The position numbers and the translations under genes are program-made. Source: Elephas maximus indicus (Eukaryota > Chordata > Mammalia > Proboscidea > Elephantidae). Taken from it: a DNA stretch of 64,000 nucleotides. Shown in pieces: positions 36,213 to 49,888 of this stretch (the stretch's first letter is position 1; each line of letters begins with the position of its first letter). The notes under the pieces were generated by a model. The model saw nothing but the letters and a program-made list of their open reading frames with translations. It had not been told where the DNA came from and ran no database searches. The stretch is from the NCBI RefSeq assembly GCF_024166365.1, contig NC_064819.1:208469293-208533292 (forward strand), in the 5' to 3' direction.

Positions 36213-38762
36213 AGGAATTTTATGGTTTTAGTTTGCACATTTAGGTTCTTAATCCATTTTGAATTTGTTTTTGTGTATGGTGTGAGGCATGGATCCTGTT
36301 TCATTTCTTCTGTATGTGGAAATCCAATTTTTCCAGCACCATTTATTGAGGAGACTCTTTTTTGCCCATCAAATGGACTTAGCACCCTTGCCAAAGCCAG
36401 TTGACCATAGATGTGTGGTTTTATTTCTGGACTCTAAATTTTATTCCATTGGTCTATGTGTCTATTGTATACCAGTACCAGTTTTTATTACTGTAGCTAT
36501 TAAAAAAAAACCATTACCATGATTACGTTTCTGACTCATAGTGACCTGCCTCATATTGTTTCCAAGGAGTAGCTGGTGGATTCAAACTGGCAACATTTGG
36601 TTAGCAACCAAGCTCTTAACCTCTGCACTACCAGGGCTCCATAGCTATACAGTATATTTTAAAATCAGGAAGTGTGTGTCCTCCTACTTCGTTCTTCTCT
36701 TTCCATATTGTTTTAGCTATTGAGGCCTCTTGCCATTCCATATAAAATTGAGGACTGGTTTTTCTATTTCTGTAAAGAAGGCTGTTGGAATTTTGATCAG
36801 GATTGCATTCAATCTATAGACCTCTTTGAGTAGTATTGACATTTTGACAATATTAAGTCCTCTAATCTATGAAATGAAACACCTTTCCATTTATTTAAGT
36901 CGTCCTTAATCTCTTTCAGCAATGTTCTATAGTTTTCATAGTGTAAATCCTTCATGGCCCTGGTTAGATTTATTCCTCTCTTAGACGCTATTGTAAATGG
37001 AATTTTTTCCCTAATTTCCCTTTCAGATTTCTCATTACTGGTGTGTAGAAACCCAGCTGATTTTTGTTTGTTGATCTTGTATCCTGCAACTTTGTTAAAT
37101 TCCTCTATTAGATCTAGAAGTTTTCTTGTGGACTTTCTGGGATTTTCTATGTATAGGATCTTATCATCTGTGAATAGAGACAATTATACTTCTTTTCCAG
37201 CCTGTATACATTTTATTTCTTTTTCTTGTTTTATTGCTCTGCCTAGGACTTCTAATACAATATTGAATAGGAGTGGTGAGAGTGGGCACCCTTGTCTTGT
37301 TCCCAATTTCAAGGGGAAAGCTCTGTCTTGATCCATTGAGTATAATGTTGGCTGTTGGCTCTTCATATATGCCCTGAATCATACTGAGGAATTTCCCTTA
37401 GTATTCCAACCTTCTTCAGGGTTTTCATCAAGAAAGGATGTTGGATTTTATAAAATACTTTTTCTGCATCCATAGGTAATCATGTGGTTCTTTTCCTTTG
37501 TTCTGTTGATGTGGTGTATTACATTGATTGATTTTCTAATGTTGAACCATCCCTGCATTCCTGGAATAAATCCCACTTGGTCAGGGTGAATGATTGTCCA
37601 TATGCTGTTGGACTCTCTTCGCTAGCATTTTGTTGAGGATTTTTGCCTCTATAGTCATAGGAGATATTGATCTGTAGTTTTTTCTTGTGGTGTCTTTGGT
37701 TTGGGTATCAGGGTTATATTTGCTTCATAGAATGAATTAGGGAATATTCCTTCCCTCTCTATCTTAGTTTAAACAGTATTGGTGTCAGTTCTTCTCTAAA
37801 TGTTTGGTAGAATTCCCCAATGAAGCCATCTGGTCAAGGACTTTTTTTTGGCTGGGATGTTTTCGATCACTGATTTGATCTCTTCACTTGTTATGGGTCT
37901 GTTGAGATTTTCTATTTCTTCTTGAGTCAGTAAGGGCAGTTTGTATGCTTCCAAGAATTTCTACATTTCATCTAGGCTATCCAGTTTTTTGCCTGCAGTT
38001 GTTCATAATATTCTGTCATAATTCTCTTTATTTCTATCAGGTCAGTTGTAATGTCCCCTTTTTCATATTTTGTTTTGGTTATTTCCATCTTTTCTTTATC
38101 AGTCTAGTAAAGGTTTATCAATTTTATTAATCTTTTCAAAGAATCAACTTCAGGTTTTATTGATTCTATTATTTTTCTGGTTCTGATTTTATTTATTTAT
38201 GATCTGATCATTGTTGTTTCCCTTCTTCTGGTTGGTTTAGGCTTAATTTGCTCTTCTCTTTCTAGTTCCCAGAGTTCAGTCAGGCTGTTAATTTAAGCTC
38301 GCTCTTGTTTTTTTATGTAGGCATTTATTGTTTTAAATTTCCTTCTGAATACTGCCTTCACTGCATCCCGTAGGTTTTGGTATGTTGTGCTTTCATTTTC
38401 ATTTGACTCTAAGAAATTTGTCGTTTCTTCCTTGACCATTGATAGTTTAATAGTGTTTTTAACTTCCATAAGTTCATGTAGTTTCCAGGTTTTTTCTGTT
38501 ATTGATTTCTAGCTTCACTCAGTTGTGGTCAGAGAAAATACTTTGTATGATTTCAAACTTTTAAAATTTATCAAGTCTTGCTTTGTGACCTAAAATGTGG
38601 TGTATCCTGGAAAATGATGCATGTGCACTGGAGTAGAATGTACATTGTGCTGTTTTGGGGTTAAGTGTTTTATATATGTCTGTTAAATCTAGTTGTTTTA
38701 TAGTATCATTCAAGTCCTCTGTTTCCTTGTTGATCTTCTTTCTAGATATTCTGGATGTATTT
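36213..38762 (-). mobile_element. L1 ORF2 fragment, antisense (about 2.5 kb)
   Basis: Antisense L1 ORF2. Minus-strand text includes [14 protein letters not shown] (in 37184-37366) and [12 protein letters not shown] (36809-37183), the reverse transcriptase motifs B and C. A SINE interrupts it at about 36502-36641. Both ends are truncated: it has no 3'UTR on the left and stops within ORF2 on the right. Confidence 0.88.
36502..36641 (-). mobile_element. AfroSINE inside L1
   Basis: Antisense SINE from an A-rich tail through CTGACTCATAGTGACC to the tRNA-like 5' end ACTACCAGGGCTCC. L1 sequence continues on both sides (CTGTAGCTATTA / ATAGCTATACAG). Confidence 0.85.
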
Positions 38763-40009
38763 TTTATACTGACCCAAAAGTAAAAATAAAAATCTATCTC
38801 TACTAGAATAACATAAAATATTTATCCCATTTGAAACAAATTATTTTCTACAGTGCTCTGTAAAACTTTCTTTTCCTATGGTACCAAATAAGTTCTATTA
38901 AAGTATAAATCAAACTTTAAATGATAATGGATATGGAGCTTATGATTAAAATTGAAGCCAACTCAATGAGGTAATAAACTGATTTAGGTTAATTATTTAG
39001 ATAAAGAGAATCCACATGTTAATAATATTAGAGGCCAAAAAAATAATGGTACATTGTTCTCTGGTCTTGGGTCTGGACCTTTTAGGGTAAGGCAATGGGG
39101 AGCTGGAGAAGAGTGATAGGATAGAAATCCTGGGTGGTGCCTGTATTCTGGGATCTGGTCACAGCACTCCTGTTGTTCCTGCTGCTGTTGTCACCCCTCT
39201 TCCTCACTCCATTAGCTCAACAGGTGGTTTGACTCAGTCCCATAAGACTGTTAATCTCTGTTCAATAGTTACCAGAACTGGGAAAACGAGAAAGGAGCCC
39301 TGAGGTCCTCAGCTACATCTGTATGGCAAATCGTGACTAGTACGCCTCATTCTGTTTTTACATTAACAAACCTGAAGAGAGAAGGTTAAAGTGAAATTCT
39401 ATTAAATCAGTAGCAAACACTGAAAATAAAATTCCAAGACCAAAGTTTTGAAAGCTTATACACTTGTAAAGGCTCCAAAAATGCATGGAAAGTAAAGTTA
39501 AAAATAGATTGTACAATACTTTCCATCTTTTTACCATGTAACAGACAATGTTACGGCATTAAAAGTCTGGCTGATGCATTTTCAGTATTATCATTGCCCC
39601 CTAGGGAAAAAAGCAACAAACTATCACAATGTGAAAAACATGCAACAGGCGCTGTGACGTATAGCAAGCGACATTCTTGCCTGTTAACCACTGTCCTTTG
39701 TATTCAGGATTAGCCAAGTAATGGAAACTCTGTATGGAGACATCAGTTTGTCAAAACGATAAAACAAGAAGAGTCTTTTCTACTTTTGACAAACATAGAA
39801 TAAATGAATGATAATTTTCCCTCCCCCAATTTAAATGTGGCACTGGTGGTCTTATAATTAGCTTTCTTTTATACATTTTAGCTATGCTTTCCTTTTATGC
39901 TATTTTAAGTTTATAAGAGAAAAAACAAAACAACTTGAATTAAAAAGAAACTTTCATATGGTATTAGGGAGTGTTACATTTGATCCAAAATCAACGCCTT
40001 CATTGTCAC
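38763..40009. other. Unique AT-rich sequence
   Basis: No gene or repeat recognised. Confidence 0.5.
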
Positions 40010-40660
40010 CTTCCTCCAGTCACATCCCCCTGTTCCCCTCTCCGTGAACCTCAGTGCGTACATTGGAAATCTAGGACTCATACTCAGGACTCCTTCTCCT
40101 TCCTTTAGTCTAGCCCATCCTCCATATCCTATTCATCCCCTAGTAACAAACGTGCCCATTTCCTTCCTGCCTGGCTCCCTTCATCTCTCCTCTGGGCTAC
40201 TGGATTTGGGAATACAGTCTTTCGCTCTGCTTCTTCTCTACAGTGCAGCCAGAGAAAACCTCTGAAAAACCAAATCTGATTGTGTGTCCCTCCTCAGCTA
40301 AAAAGCCCTCAAAGCTTTCCCATTGCCTTTAGGGTTATCTTTACTGTGAGCCACAGGCTGGGAGGCTATGGTTCCTGCCTTTCTCTCCAGCCTCATTTCC
40401 TGTCTCTCCCTCCCCCAGGCTCCAAGCACATGGACTTTGTCTATTCTTTTCTTCACTTGGAACATTCACCTTACACAACCATTCTCTCTTCCCTCCTTTC
40501 CCCCCACCCCCTTTCTTTCCGCCTTAGTTAAGTTGGCTCCTCCTTCAAATTTTGGTTCAGATGTTACTTCCTTGATAAAACCTACCTTTACCTTCCCAGA
40601 CCAGGTCAGGTCTCCCTATTACTGGATACTGTATTTCTCCTTGAACATGTAAAAAATTTC
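40010..40660 (+). repeat. L2-type ancient LINE fragment
   Basis: AAGCCCTCAAAGCTTTCCC, TCTCCAGCCTCATTTCCTG and TTCAGATGTTACTTCCTTG resemble the L2 3' end. Pyrimidine-rich and heavily diverged. Confidence 0.55.
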
Positions 40661-41908
40661 ATTTATATATTCATGTGATTGTTTCAGGGTCTGAAAGGAA
40701 ATCAACTCAGAGTGTTCAGTTAAGAGACTATACTGAAGTGACAATGTACAGAGGCATGAGCAGGTTTAGGGAACTAACAAAGGAGACTGAGGTAGTCAAG
40801 CACCAGCAATAGTGGGAAGCCTTTACAACTCTTTTGTTTGAAGGGTGTAAAGGGTTTATGTGCCATGAGGAACCACCTAGAGTTCTCCTCAGGACTGAAG
40901 TATTCCTCCCCCAGCTGTTTGGGGTATTGATGGCCAATAGGTCTCAGTTGAATTCCTATCTGGTACTTACCCTTGGCTGAAGGGAGCTTCCTCACCCAAA
41001 GACATGCCCTTTCCCTCAGAAAGGCCTCATCCAATGACTGGTCTCTGTAGAGGCTAAAAGTCCAGCCCACTGTCCCCAAGGCAGGACAGCTAAATCTGCA
41101 GAGCTATTCCAGCCAGCTCTGCCCAAACCTGCCTCTCTCACCCCTGTGCCCCATCCCCCAAGTGGTGATCCCAAGAGCACTCCCCAACAAACTTCCTACC
41201 GGCAGAGTATCAGAGTCTGTTTCCCATAAAAGCTGACTTGCAAAAATGGCCAAGGGAAAGAAAATGTTACTGCAGCCCTGTGAGAGGTGGGTACCTGTAA
41301 ACAGGGAGTATATTCACCACCAAAAAGGCAGCACAGAAGTAGAGAGGGAGTGGGGCAGAAATACCCCAGCCTCTGCTCTCCTACCCTTCTATCTCCCGCC
41401 TGTAGCCCCATTGCAGGAAGCCACAAGGGTGATGTAATTCAGAAGGGCCACCATCCTGGGGTAGAACAGAGCAGAGATTAGATGTAGTGGGGAGAGGTGG
41501 GCAGAAATGGGTGCTAAGCAAACCAATCCACGCATTTTGCACCTCAGCATCCATTCTTGCTCTTCCCTCAGATAAAGAAACTCTCATCCCCAACATCTAG
41601 GAAACACCATTAGCTACTGTCAGCCACAGGGTGAGGCCAGGACCTAAATGATAATATTACCGTCTTCAGCACTGCATATAGGGTAGCAGGAAAGTGGAAG
41701 GATAAAGAAAAAATCAATTGACACAAGATATGCACCCAACTCATAGCTGGTCAGAGAGTCTAAGCTGGTAATCACAACTCCCTTCTTCTATCGCCCAGTC
41801 TGTGTTCTCTTGGCCCTCAGTCAGCACCTGGCACATTTATCAATTAGGGCGAACCAAACTTTCATTCCTGCAGGATCTGAGTCCTGAGAACAATTTTCCA
41901 TCCGCTGT
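40661..41908. other. Unique sequence, moderate GC
   Basis: Several overlapping short ORFs on both strands near 41.2-41.6 kb, none with a recognisable domain. Confidence 0.5.
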
Positions 41909-41960
41909 TTTCTATAGGGTCGCTATGAGTTGGAATCCCCTGGACAGCAACGAGTACAGT
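41909..41960 (+). mobile_element. AfroSINE 3'-tail fragment
   Basis: TCTATAGGGTCGCTATGAG and TTGGAATCCCCTGGACAGC. Confidence 0.7.
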
Positions 41961-42577
41961 TTTTTATAGCAGCAGCCATACTCTCCCTCAGTAATCAGCT
42001 GACACAGTATCCTCCTACCCTGCTGGTCATACAGTGGCAAGAGGAGCCCCAAATGGTCAAGTGAGTCTTAGCTTCCAACTTAATGAAACCACGACTGTAT
42101 TCTATCAAAGAAGGTTCTTTCCTTCCTTCCAACAAAAGCCAGCTCACAAGGGATCCTGGGAGATATTGCATAGGAATCAGTCTTCTCAAGCACAAAGAAT
42201 GGCACAGGACAGAGAATGGATTCAAGAGGGAAGACAGCAACTAGAAAGTAACCAGCATGATGAGAATAAAGAAGTGGCTGCCTCCTACCAGGGAAAGTAG
42301 AGGTTGGGAGGAGGAAGTTTTCAACAATCTAGAATGTGCAAACGATTATAAATGAGTTTTAATATAAGAAGTCAGTAATTAAAATGATGATTATACCAGC
42401 TGGCAGATCATCCAGGTGGAGATATCCAACAGGCAGCTAGAAATATGAGCCTAATGCTCAAGTAAGAAGAGTAGGTAGAAAATATACTTGGGAGAGATGT
42501 TCATAGAGATGGTAATTGAAGCTCTGGAAATAGATGAGATTTATATTCAACAAAGATTTATTGACCACCCTCCTGGG

Positions 42578-42640
42578 GCCTATAGGGTTGCTATGAGTTG
42601 GAATCAACTTGACAGCAACACGTTTGGTTTTGGTTTTCCT
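42578..42640 (+). mobile_element. AfroSINE 3'-tail fragment
   Basis: TATAGGGTTGCTATGAGTTG and CGTTTGGTTTTGGTTTTCC. Confidence 0.75.
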
Positions 42641-42708
42641 GGGGGCTTTTGTACAGTTACCAGCATCTTCACAACAATATTGTGTACTAAGTAGGACTGA
42701 TTCCATTT

Positions 42709-44798
42709 CTTTTTTTATTGTATTTTAGATAAAGGTTTACAGAACAAATGAGCTTCTAATTAAACAATTAGTACACATATTGTTTTGTGACATTGGTTAT
42801 CAACCCTGTGACATATGAACACTCTCCCCTTTTTGACCTTGGGTTCCCTATTTCCAGCTTTCCTGTCCCCTCCTGCCTTCTAGTTCTTGCTCCTTTTTCT
42901 TTTTCTAGTCTTGTTATATTTTATAGGCCTATCTAATCTTTGGCTGAAGGGTGAACCTCAGAAGTAACTTCACTACTGAACTAAAAGGGAGTCTTGGAGC
43001 CATACTCTCAGGATTTCTCCAGTCTCTGTTAGGCCAGTAAGTCTCTTCTTTTTTTGTCAGTTAGAATTTTGTTCTACATTTTTCTCCAGCTCTGTTGGGG
43101 ACCCTCTATTGTGATCCCTATCCGAGATGTCAGTGATGGTAGCCGGGCACCATCTAGTTGTGTGGGACTCAGCCTGGTGGAGGCTGTGGTAGTTGTGGTC
43201 CATTAGTCCTTTGGACTAATCTTTCCCTTGTGTCTTTAGTTTTATTCATTTTCCCTTACTTCCGATGGGGTGAGAACAGTGGACTATCTTAGATGGCCAC
43301 TCACAGGCTTTTAAGACACTGGATGCTACTCACAAAGTAGTTTTCTTTATAAACTGTTATGCTAATTGAGCTAGATGTTCCCCGAGACCATGGTCCCCAC
43401 AGCCCTCAGCCCAGTAATTCGATCCCTCAGAGAGTTCGAATGTGTCTATGGACCTTCCATGACCTTGCCTTGGACAAGTTGTGCTGGCCCCCAGTACTGT
43501 GTACTGTCTTATCCTTCACCAAAGTTACCACTTATCTATTGTCTATTTAGTGTTTTTCCATCCTCAGCCCTCCACTCCCTTGTAACCATCAAAGCTTGTT
43601 TCTTTTTGTGTATAAACCTTTTCATGAGTTTTTACAGTAGGGGTCTCATACAATATTTGTTCTTTTGTGATTGACTTATTTTACTCAGCATAATGCCCTC
43701 CAGATTCATCCATGTTGTGAGATGCTTTGCAGGTTCATCATTGTTCTTTACCATTACTTAGCCCTCCATTTCATGCATGTACCATAGTCTGTTTATCCAT
43801 TCGTCTGTTGATGGGCATCTAGGTCGTTTTCATCTTTTTGCTATTGTGAACAATGCTGCAATGAACATGGGTGTGTATATGTCTATTCATGTAATGGCTC
43901 TTCTTTCTCTAGGATATATTCCTACGAGTAGGATTGCAGGATCGTATGATATCTCTATTTCTAGGTTTCTAAGGAAGCACCATATCATTTTCCCACCAGC
44001 AGTGCATTCCAATCTCCCCACAGCCTCTCCAGTATTTGTTATTTTCTCGGTTTTTTTTTTGGTTCATACCAGTAATGCCTGGGTGAGATAGTATCTCATT
44101 GTGATTTTGATTTGCATTTCTCTAATAGCCAGTGATTTTGAGCATTTCCTCATGTGTCTGTTAGCCGCTTGAATGTCTTCTTTGGTGAAGCATCTGTTCA
44201 TATCTTTTGCCTATTTTTTAATTGGATTATTTTGTTTTGTTTTAGAAGTGTTGCATTTTCCTGCATTTTACAGATTAGAACTTTGTTGGATTTACCGTTA
44301 GACCTTTGTTAGATTTAGCATAGCCAATTTTTTTTCCCGGTCTGTGGGTTCTCTATTTAGTCTTTTGGTGAAGTCTTTTGTTAAGAACAAGTGTTAACTT
44401 TTAGAAGATCCCAGTTATCTAGCTTATCTTCTGTAGTTTGTGTGTTGTATACAGTTAATGCCATGTATTAGGGCCTCTAGTGTTGATTCTATTTTTTCTT
44501 CTACAATCCTTTTAGTTTTTGGTCTTATATTTCGGTCTTTGAATTAGTTTTTGTGTATAGTGAGGTATGGGTCCTGTTTTCTTTTTTTGCAGATGGATGT
44601 CTAGTTTTGCCAGCACCATTTGTTAAAAAGACGTCTTTTCCCCATTTGATGGAATTTGGACCCTTGCCGAAGATCATTTGAACATGGGTGGATGGATTTA
44701 AATCTGAATTCTCAATTCTGTCCCATAGGTCAAAGTATCCATCATTGTACCAGCACCAGGCTGTTCTGACTACTGTAGCTGTATACTAGGTTCTGAGG
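42709..44798 (-). mobile_element. L1 insertion, antisense (about 2.1 kb), with 16-bp duplication
   Basis: From a T-rich tail through the L1 3'UTR (GACATTGGTTATCAACCC, CTTTGGCTGAAGGGTGAACC) into ORF2 C-terminal sequence (GTCTGTTGATGGGCATCTAG, TTGCCAGCACCATTTG). Flanks AGGACTGATTCCATTT (42693-42708) and AGGACTGACTCCATTT (44799-44814) match 15/16. 5'-truncated in ORF2. Confidence 0.92.
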
Positions 44799-44934
44799 AG
44801 GACTGACTCCATTTTTGAGATGAGAAAATAGTGTCAGAAAGATTAAGTGACTCAAAATTGCATAGCGGCAAGCAGCCCAAGTACCCCAGGATCACCAAGG
44901 AAGAGAAAGAAAATAGACAAGGAGTTGTATTTCT

Positions 44935-45125
44935 GAGCACCTCTTATGTGCCAGACTGTGCCAGGAGTGTTGTGCCTATTATCTCATTTAATCCTTATAT
45001 TTTATGAAGTTAAGCTTTGTCATATCCCCTTTATAGATGAGGTAACTGAGAGGCTCACTAAAGTTAAGTACCTAGCCCAAGATCACAAAGGTAGGAAGCA
45101 GTAGAGTCAGGGTTTAGTCTAGGTC
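44935..45125 (-). repeat. MIR-type ancient SINE, antisense
   Basis: TTATCTCATTTAATCCTTAT, TAGATGAGGTAACTGAGAG and AGATCACAAAGGTAGGAAGC. Confidence 0.7.
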
Positions 45126-46166
45126 AGGCAGCAAGGTCCCTAACTGTTCATCTATGCTACACTATACCAGAACACATTTAAAGGGCAAGAGAAGGAACAA
45201 GATTCAGAACAAAGAAAAAAAAAAAAAACACAAAAAGATTGCTTAGAGAAGTCTGAGAAGATCCAGAATGACCTAATGTTTTGAGAGCCAAGAAAGCAGA
45301 GATTTATTTTTCCCCCTCTGGGAAAGGATATGATGTCATAGGAAACACAATGGGTACTAGTTCCAGGACTGCTGCAATTTAGCTGTGAGACCCTACACTC
45401 GTCACTTACCTTATACGGACCTCTATTTCCTTGTGAAAAAAAATGTAAAGGCTTTTCATTATCAACAAACGTACCTGTGTTCTTACTCATCACTACTTCT
45501 ACCTCAAAGTGGAACCCCGATTCTATCTAAGACAACCTATCCACCTGTGCTTAGGATTCTATTTGTTCCAGCATCTTCCAAGACCTTGCTCCAATAATTA
45601 CCCCTTTATTGTATCATCAGTTTCTCTTTCTCCATTTGCCACTTCAGCATTTAAAACATACCCAAGTCTCTCTCATTAAAAGATTAAAACCCTTCCCTTC
45701 ATCCTGATTTCCTATTTAACTTGCTGCCATCCTTTTTCCCTCCTTCCTTTCATAGTCAAGCTTCGAGAACAGTCTACTTTAGAGGTCTGCTGGTCCACAA
45801 ACCAATCTACTTCAATCTGCTTTCTATCCATCCCTCCTTGGAACAGCTCTGCAAATGTCGCTAGTGGCTTCCTGTTTGCTTTGGTCCTTGAGTATATGCT
45901 GCATCTCACATTATTGACCATTCTATTTTCTGGAAACTTTGTTCTCCAGGTTTCTGCCATGCTCCTCTTTTTAATTCACTCTATATACTCTATGTACTAA
46001 CTTTTTGGGGCTAAAAGCTATGAACACACTCTCAGGAAAGTGCACATTACACAGAACATGTGGCTTTTATTTTCCCAGACCTCTAAAGTCTACCTACATA
46101 TCCTCTGTGAGTTGAGGTACCTCCGTTCATATAGTCTCCCTGAGCAATCTCAACCATGCCTATTTA
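45126..46166. other. Unique non-coding sequence
   Basis: A-run at about 45215-45228. A 113-codon minus ORF (45152-45493) shows no domain. Confidence 0.5.
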
Positions 46167-46373
46167 CTTTACCAGTTGTCATCAAGCTGATTCTGACTTA
46201 TGGCAACCCTATGTGTGTCAGAGTAGAGCTGTGCTCCATAGAGTTTTCAATGGCTGAATTCTGGGAAGTAGATTGCCAGGCCTTTCTTCTAAGGCATCTC
46301 TGGGTGAACTCAAACCACCAACCTTTCAGTTAGAAGTTGAACACGTTAACCATTTGCACCACCCAGGAACTCC
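46167..46373 (-). mobile_element. AfroSINE, type II, antisense
   Basis: TGTGCTCCATAGAGTTTTCA, GATTGCCAGGCCTTTCTTC and TGCACCACCCAGGAACTCC. Confidence 0.87.
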
Positions 46374-46386
46374 CTATTTCCTTTAG

Positions 46387-46512
46387 CTAGAAAGATGTGG
46401 CAGTTGGCTTCTTTAAAGATTTACAGCCTTGGAAATCCTATGGGGCAGTTCTACTCTGACCTACAGTGTTGCTATGAGTTGGAATTGACTCAATGGCATA
46501 CAACAACAACAC
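46387..46512 (+). mobile_element. AfroSINE, type I, 5'-truncated
   Basis: AGAAAGATGTGGCAGTTGGC, CTATGGGGCAGTTCTACTC and a CAACAACAACACC tail. Confidence 0.82.
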
Positions 46513-46549
46513 CATTACTTAATTACTAATAACGTCTAAACCTACTCTC

Positions 46550-46950
46550 CGGGCTTCACATTTCAGCTCTACCACTTACCAACTGTGTGGGCTTGGGGAT
46601 GGCAGTTCGCCTCTCATATCTCAGGTCTTCATCTGGAAAATGGAGATCATAATAGGATAACTGTTATACAGTTACAAGGGTCAAATGAGTTACAACATAA
46701 AACATGCTTAGTCATTGCCTGGTACGTAATTGGTTAAAACCAAACCAAACCCACTGCCATCGGTTCCAACTCACAGTGAATCCATAGGGCTTTCAAGGCT
46801 GTAAATCTCTATGGAAGCAGGCTGCCACATCTTTCTCCTGTGGAGCTGCTGGTGGTTTTGAACCATTAACCTTTTGGTTAACAGCCAATAGCTTTAACCA
46901 CTGCACCACCAGGGCTCCCCTAGTTGGTTAGTACTTAATAAATGTTTGCC
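46550..46950 (+). repeat. MIR-type element split by an AfroSINE
   Basis: CAGCTCTACCACTTACCAAC and CTTCATCTGGAAAATGGAG before the break; GTACTTAATAAATGTTTGCC after it. The SINE sits at 46737-46920. Confidence 0.65.
46737..46920 (-). mobile_element. AfroSINE, type I, antisense, inserted in MIR
   Basis: ACCAAACCAAACCCACTGCC to GCACCACCAGGGCTCCCC. Flanks TAATTGGTTA and TAGTTGGTTA (9/10) form the duplication. Confidence 0.88.
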
Positions 46951-48069
46951 ATACACAGCTAGATTGATATTAATCTCTCTCGCTCGCTCCAAATCAATTT
47001 ATTCAACTGATAAAGGACATCTTAACCTGAAAGTTCCACATATATGTCCAAAACTGAGCTCTTCTATTCCACCACCCAAACTGCTTTTCCTTCTGCATTT
47101 CCTATTCCTAAGCTAATCCCTACAGCATTCCATGGAGTCTTCCATCCAGAATGACAGCCATCTATCAATCACAAGCCTAGGGATATCGTTGTTCAATTGG
47201 CTACAAACCACCTACTCGAATTATATTCCTCCATTTTGTCTATAAGGATATCATGGGAGTCTATCAAATGCTTCACTGAAATCATGCTTCCATTCTTCTG
47301 TTCCACAAGTGATCCCCTCAAAAAGGAGCTAAGACTTTCGAAAATGGGTAGCGATGATGGTAGTGCAACAGGGTGAAGGTAATTAATGTCACTGAATTTT
47401 ACACATAAAAATGGTTGGAATGGCAAATGTTTTCTTACGTATATTTCACCACAATAAAAGAAAATGTAAAAAAAGAAAAAAAAGAACTAAGGATCTGTGA
47501 TCAAAAGAGAGAAAATAGCTATAGAGAATAAAATGCAGTGAATATCCTTTATATTTGCTTTAAATTTTCAACCAAAGCAATTAGAAACAAATCCTCTACA
47601 GTTAGTCAACTATAATACATGAAATGTACAAAGAACAAAGAGAAAAGAAAACCTGAATCAAAATTAGGGCAAAAACATTGCTCTTTGCCAATTTCATTAA
47701 CACTTTATTGAAAGGAAATCAAATGTACCAGAATTAGAGTACATATTATTTGTAGTTTATTGTTTTCATATTTATGCTTCAGTTAACTGTTTAGAAATGG
47801 TATTCTTGTTCTTTCCATAGTAGTCTTTTGAAATCTCAGCTGGGTTTCATCAACTGGCAATACAAGAGACAGCTTTATAAATGTGTTATTCTGTTTGCAA
47901 TGAATAGTGTTTACTAACGTTTTCTTGAGAAATTCTTTTTAGAACTTAATGTTAGGAAAAGTATTGCTTCCCAGAAGAACTTTTCTCTCTCTCTCTCTCA
48001 TGGTTAATTAAAACTTTTTAACTAACCGTAGTCCATTTTCACTTTGGTTTTCATGAAGCTTGCAAATTA
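46951..48069. other. Unique AT-rich sequence
   Basis: A purine-rich A/G tract at 47456-47490 and a short CT-run at 47988-47999. No gene recognised. Confidence 0.5.
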
Positions 48070-48840
48070 TCATGTTATTACAGAGGCTGGTGTGCCTTCC
48101 CGGCAGGTCTGTAGGTCCTATGTGCACCCATCACCATGATTATTTGTTAATTTATTTTGTTATACATGTATGTATACAACACACTTGCCAATTCAACATC
48201 TTGTGCATGTACAATTCAGTGACACTAACCATACTAATCGTGTTGTGCAACCATCACTATAAACAGGTACGTAATGCTTCCTAACAATGACTCCTCTTTT
48301 CCCCCTCCCTCCCTGCCCCTGGTAACAGTGAATAGACTCTGACTTCTATACATTTGCCTATTCTAGACATTGCGTATAAGTGGGATTATACAATATTTGT
48401 CCTTTTGTGTTGATTTACTTCACTCAGAATGATGTTTTCGAGGTTCATCCATGTTATAGCATGTATCAGGACTTCATTTTCTTTGAGGCTGAGTAGCATT
48501 CCGTAGTATGTATATACCACGTTTTGTTTACCCATTTGTGTTGATGTACATTTCAGTTGTTTTCCACCTTGTGGCTATCGTGAAAAGTGCTGCAATGAAC
48601 ATTGGTATTCACATGTCTGTTTATGTCGCTGCTTTCAAGTCTCTTAGTTACCTACCTAGGAGAGAAATTGCTGGGTCATATGGTAGTTCTATGTTCAACT
48701 TTTTGAAGAGCCACAAAACTGTTTTCCACAGTGACTGTACCATTTTACATTTCCACCAGCAATGGATGAGTGTTCCAATTTCTCTATATCTTGTCAATAT
48801 TTGTTTTTATTTTTTTATTTTAGCTATCCTGCGACCACTG
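48070..48840 (-). mobile_element. L1M fragment, antisense
   Basis: GTTGTGCAACCATCACTATA, TTCATCCATGTTATAGCATG and TTGCTGGGTCATATGGTAG mark an old L1 3' region. Confidence 0.82.
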
Positions 48841-49725
48841 TAATTATTCCCTTCTATTCTATTTTCCATAATCACATTTAAAAAAAACTTTAATTTACTT
48901 ATTTTTTACCTGTCTATTGTTGTAAGCTGCTTCATATCTTTGGTTGAAAAGAGCAAGGCGTGCATTAAATTTAATTTAATATCACCATTATTCCAAATTA
49001 ATCACTTTTATTGTTTTTCTATCCTAAGGTAGCAAACATAGTTTATGCATTATTAAGGGGAGGACACTGAGTGGAGCAAACCTACCTGACAATTGCAGTG
49101 ACCATTCTACTGGTCAGAGGGGACAGACCAAGCAAGTCACGCCTGCCCCATCTGGGTACGCCAAATTATCTTCTCCAAGCAGCAGGCCTCGCTCTTTACC
49201 AGCCTCCATGCTCCAAATGGGGTTTGATGAGATGACGAAGTGGGTCAGATGGATTTATTATTCAATAAATGCATATTATATTCCTTCTCCAGTTTCCAGT
49301 TGGGGATTCTGATTCTGTGACTCTTTTTCTCCTTCCTCCCTCTTATGGCCATTAATTACTTCATTCTTCATTCTCAGAAAGGAGTGGGAAAAACATGACC
49401 AAATAATAGGCTATTAAAATTCTGTACCTGATACAAGGAAAAATTCAAAGACCAATTTTCTATAGTCAAAATTAAAAACTAAGGAATTTTTTTTTGTTAT
49501 ATGAAAAAGCTCTGAAAAAAAATTGTTTCGTCTAGAATTATCTAAGATTGCTTGTGTTTCCTACATGCAGTAATTATCTTAAATCACCCACTTCTTTTGA
49601 CAATGGAGAGATAAGCAAGGCATGGTAAGGAAAATTGTTCTTTCCATAGAGAAGTTAATTCAATTTTATGCGCCTTGATTTATTTTTCCTGGTTTTTTTT
49701 TTCATTTTAAGCCACTAACCAGATC
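48841..49725. other. Unique AT-rich sequence
   Basis: No gene or repeat recognised. Confidence 0.5.
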
Positions 49726-49888
49726 AACCAGTTGCTATCTAGCCTGATTCTGGCTCATGGTGACCCCATATGTTTCAGAGAAGAACTGCACTCCATAGGT
49801 TTCCATGGCTGTGACCTTTTGGAAGCAGATGACCAGGCCTTTCTTCCTGGTCATCTCTGGGTGAGTTTGAACCACCAACTTTTCAGTA
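49726..49888 (-). mobile_element. AfroSINE, type II, antisense, diverged
   Basis: CTCATGGTGACCCCATATG, AGCAGATGACCAGGCCTTTC and AACCACCAACTTTTCAG. The head is missing. Confidence 0.78.
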
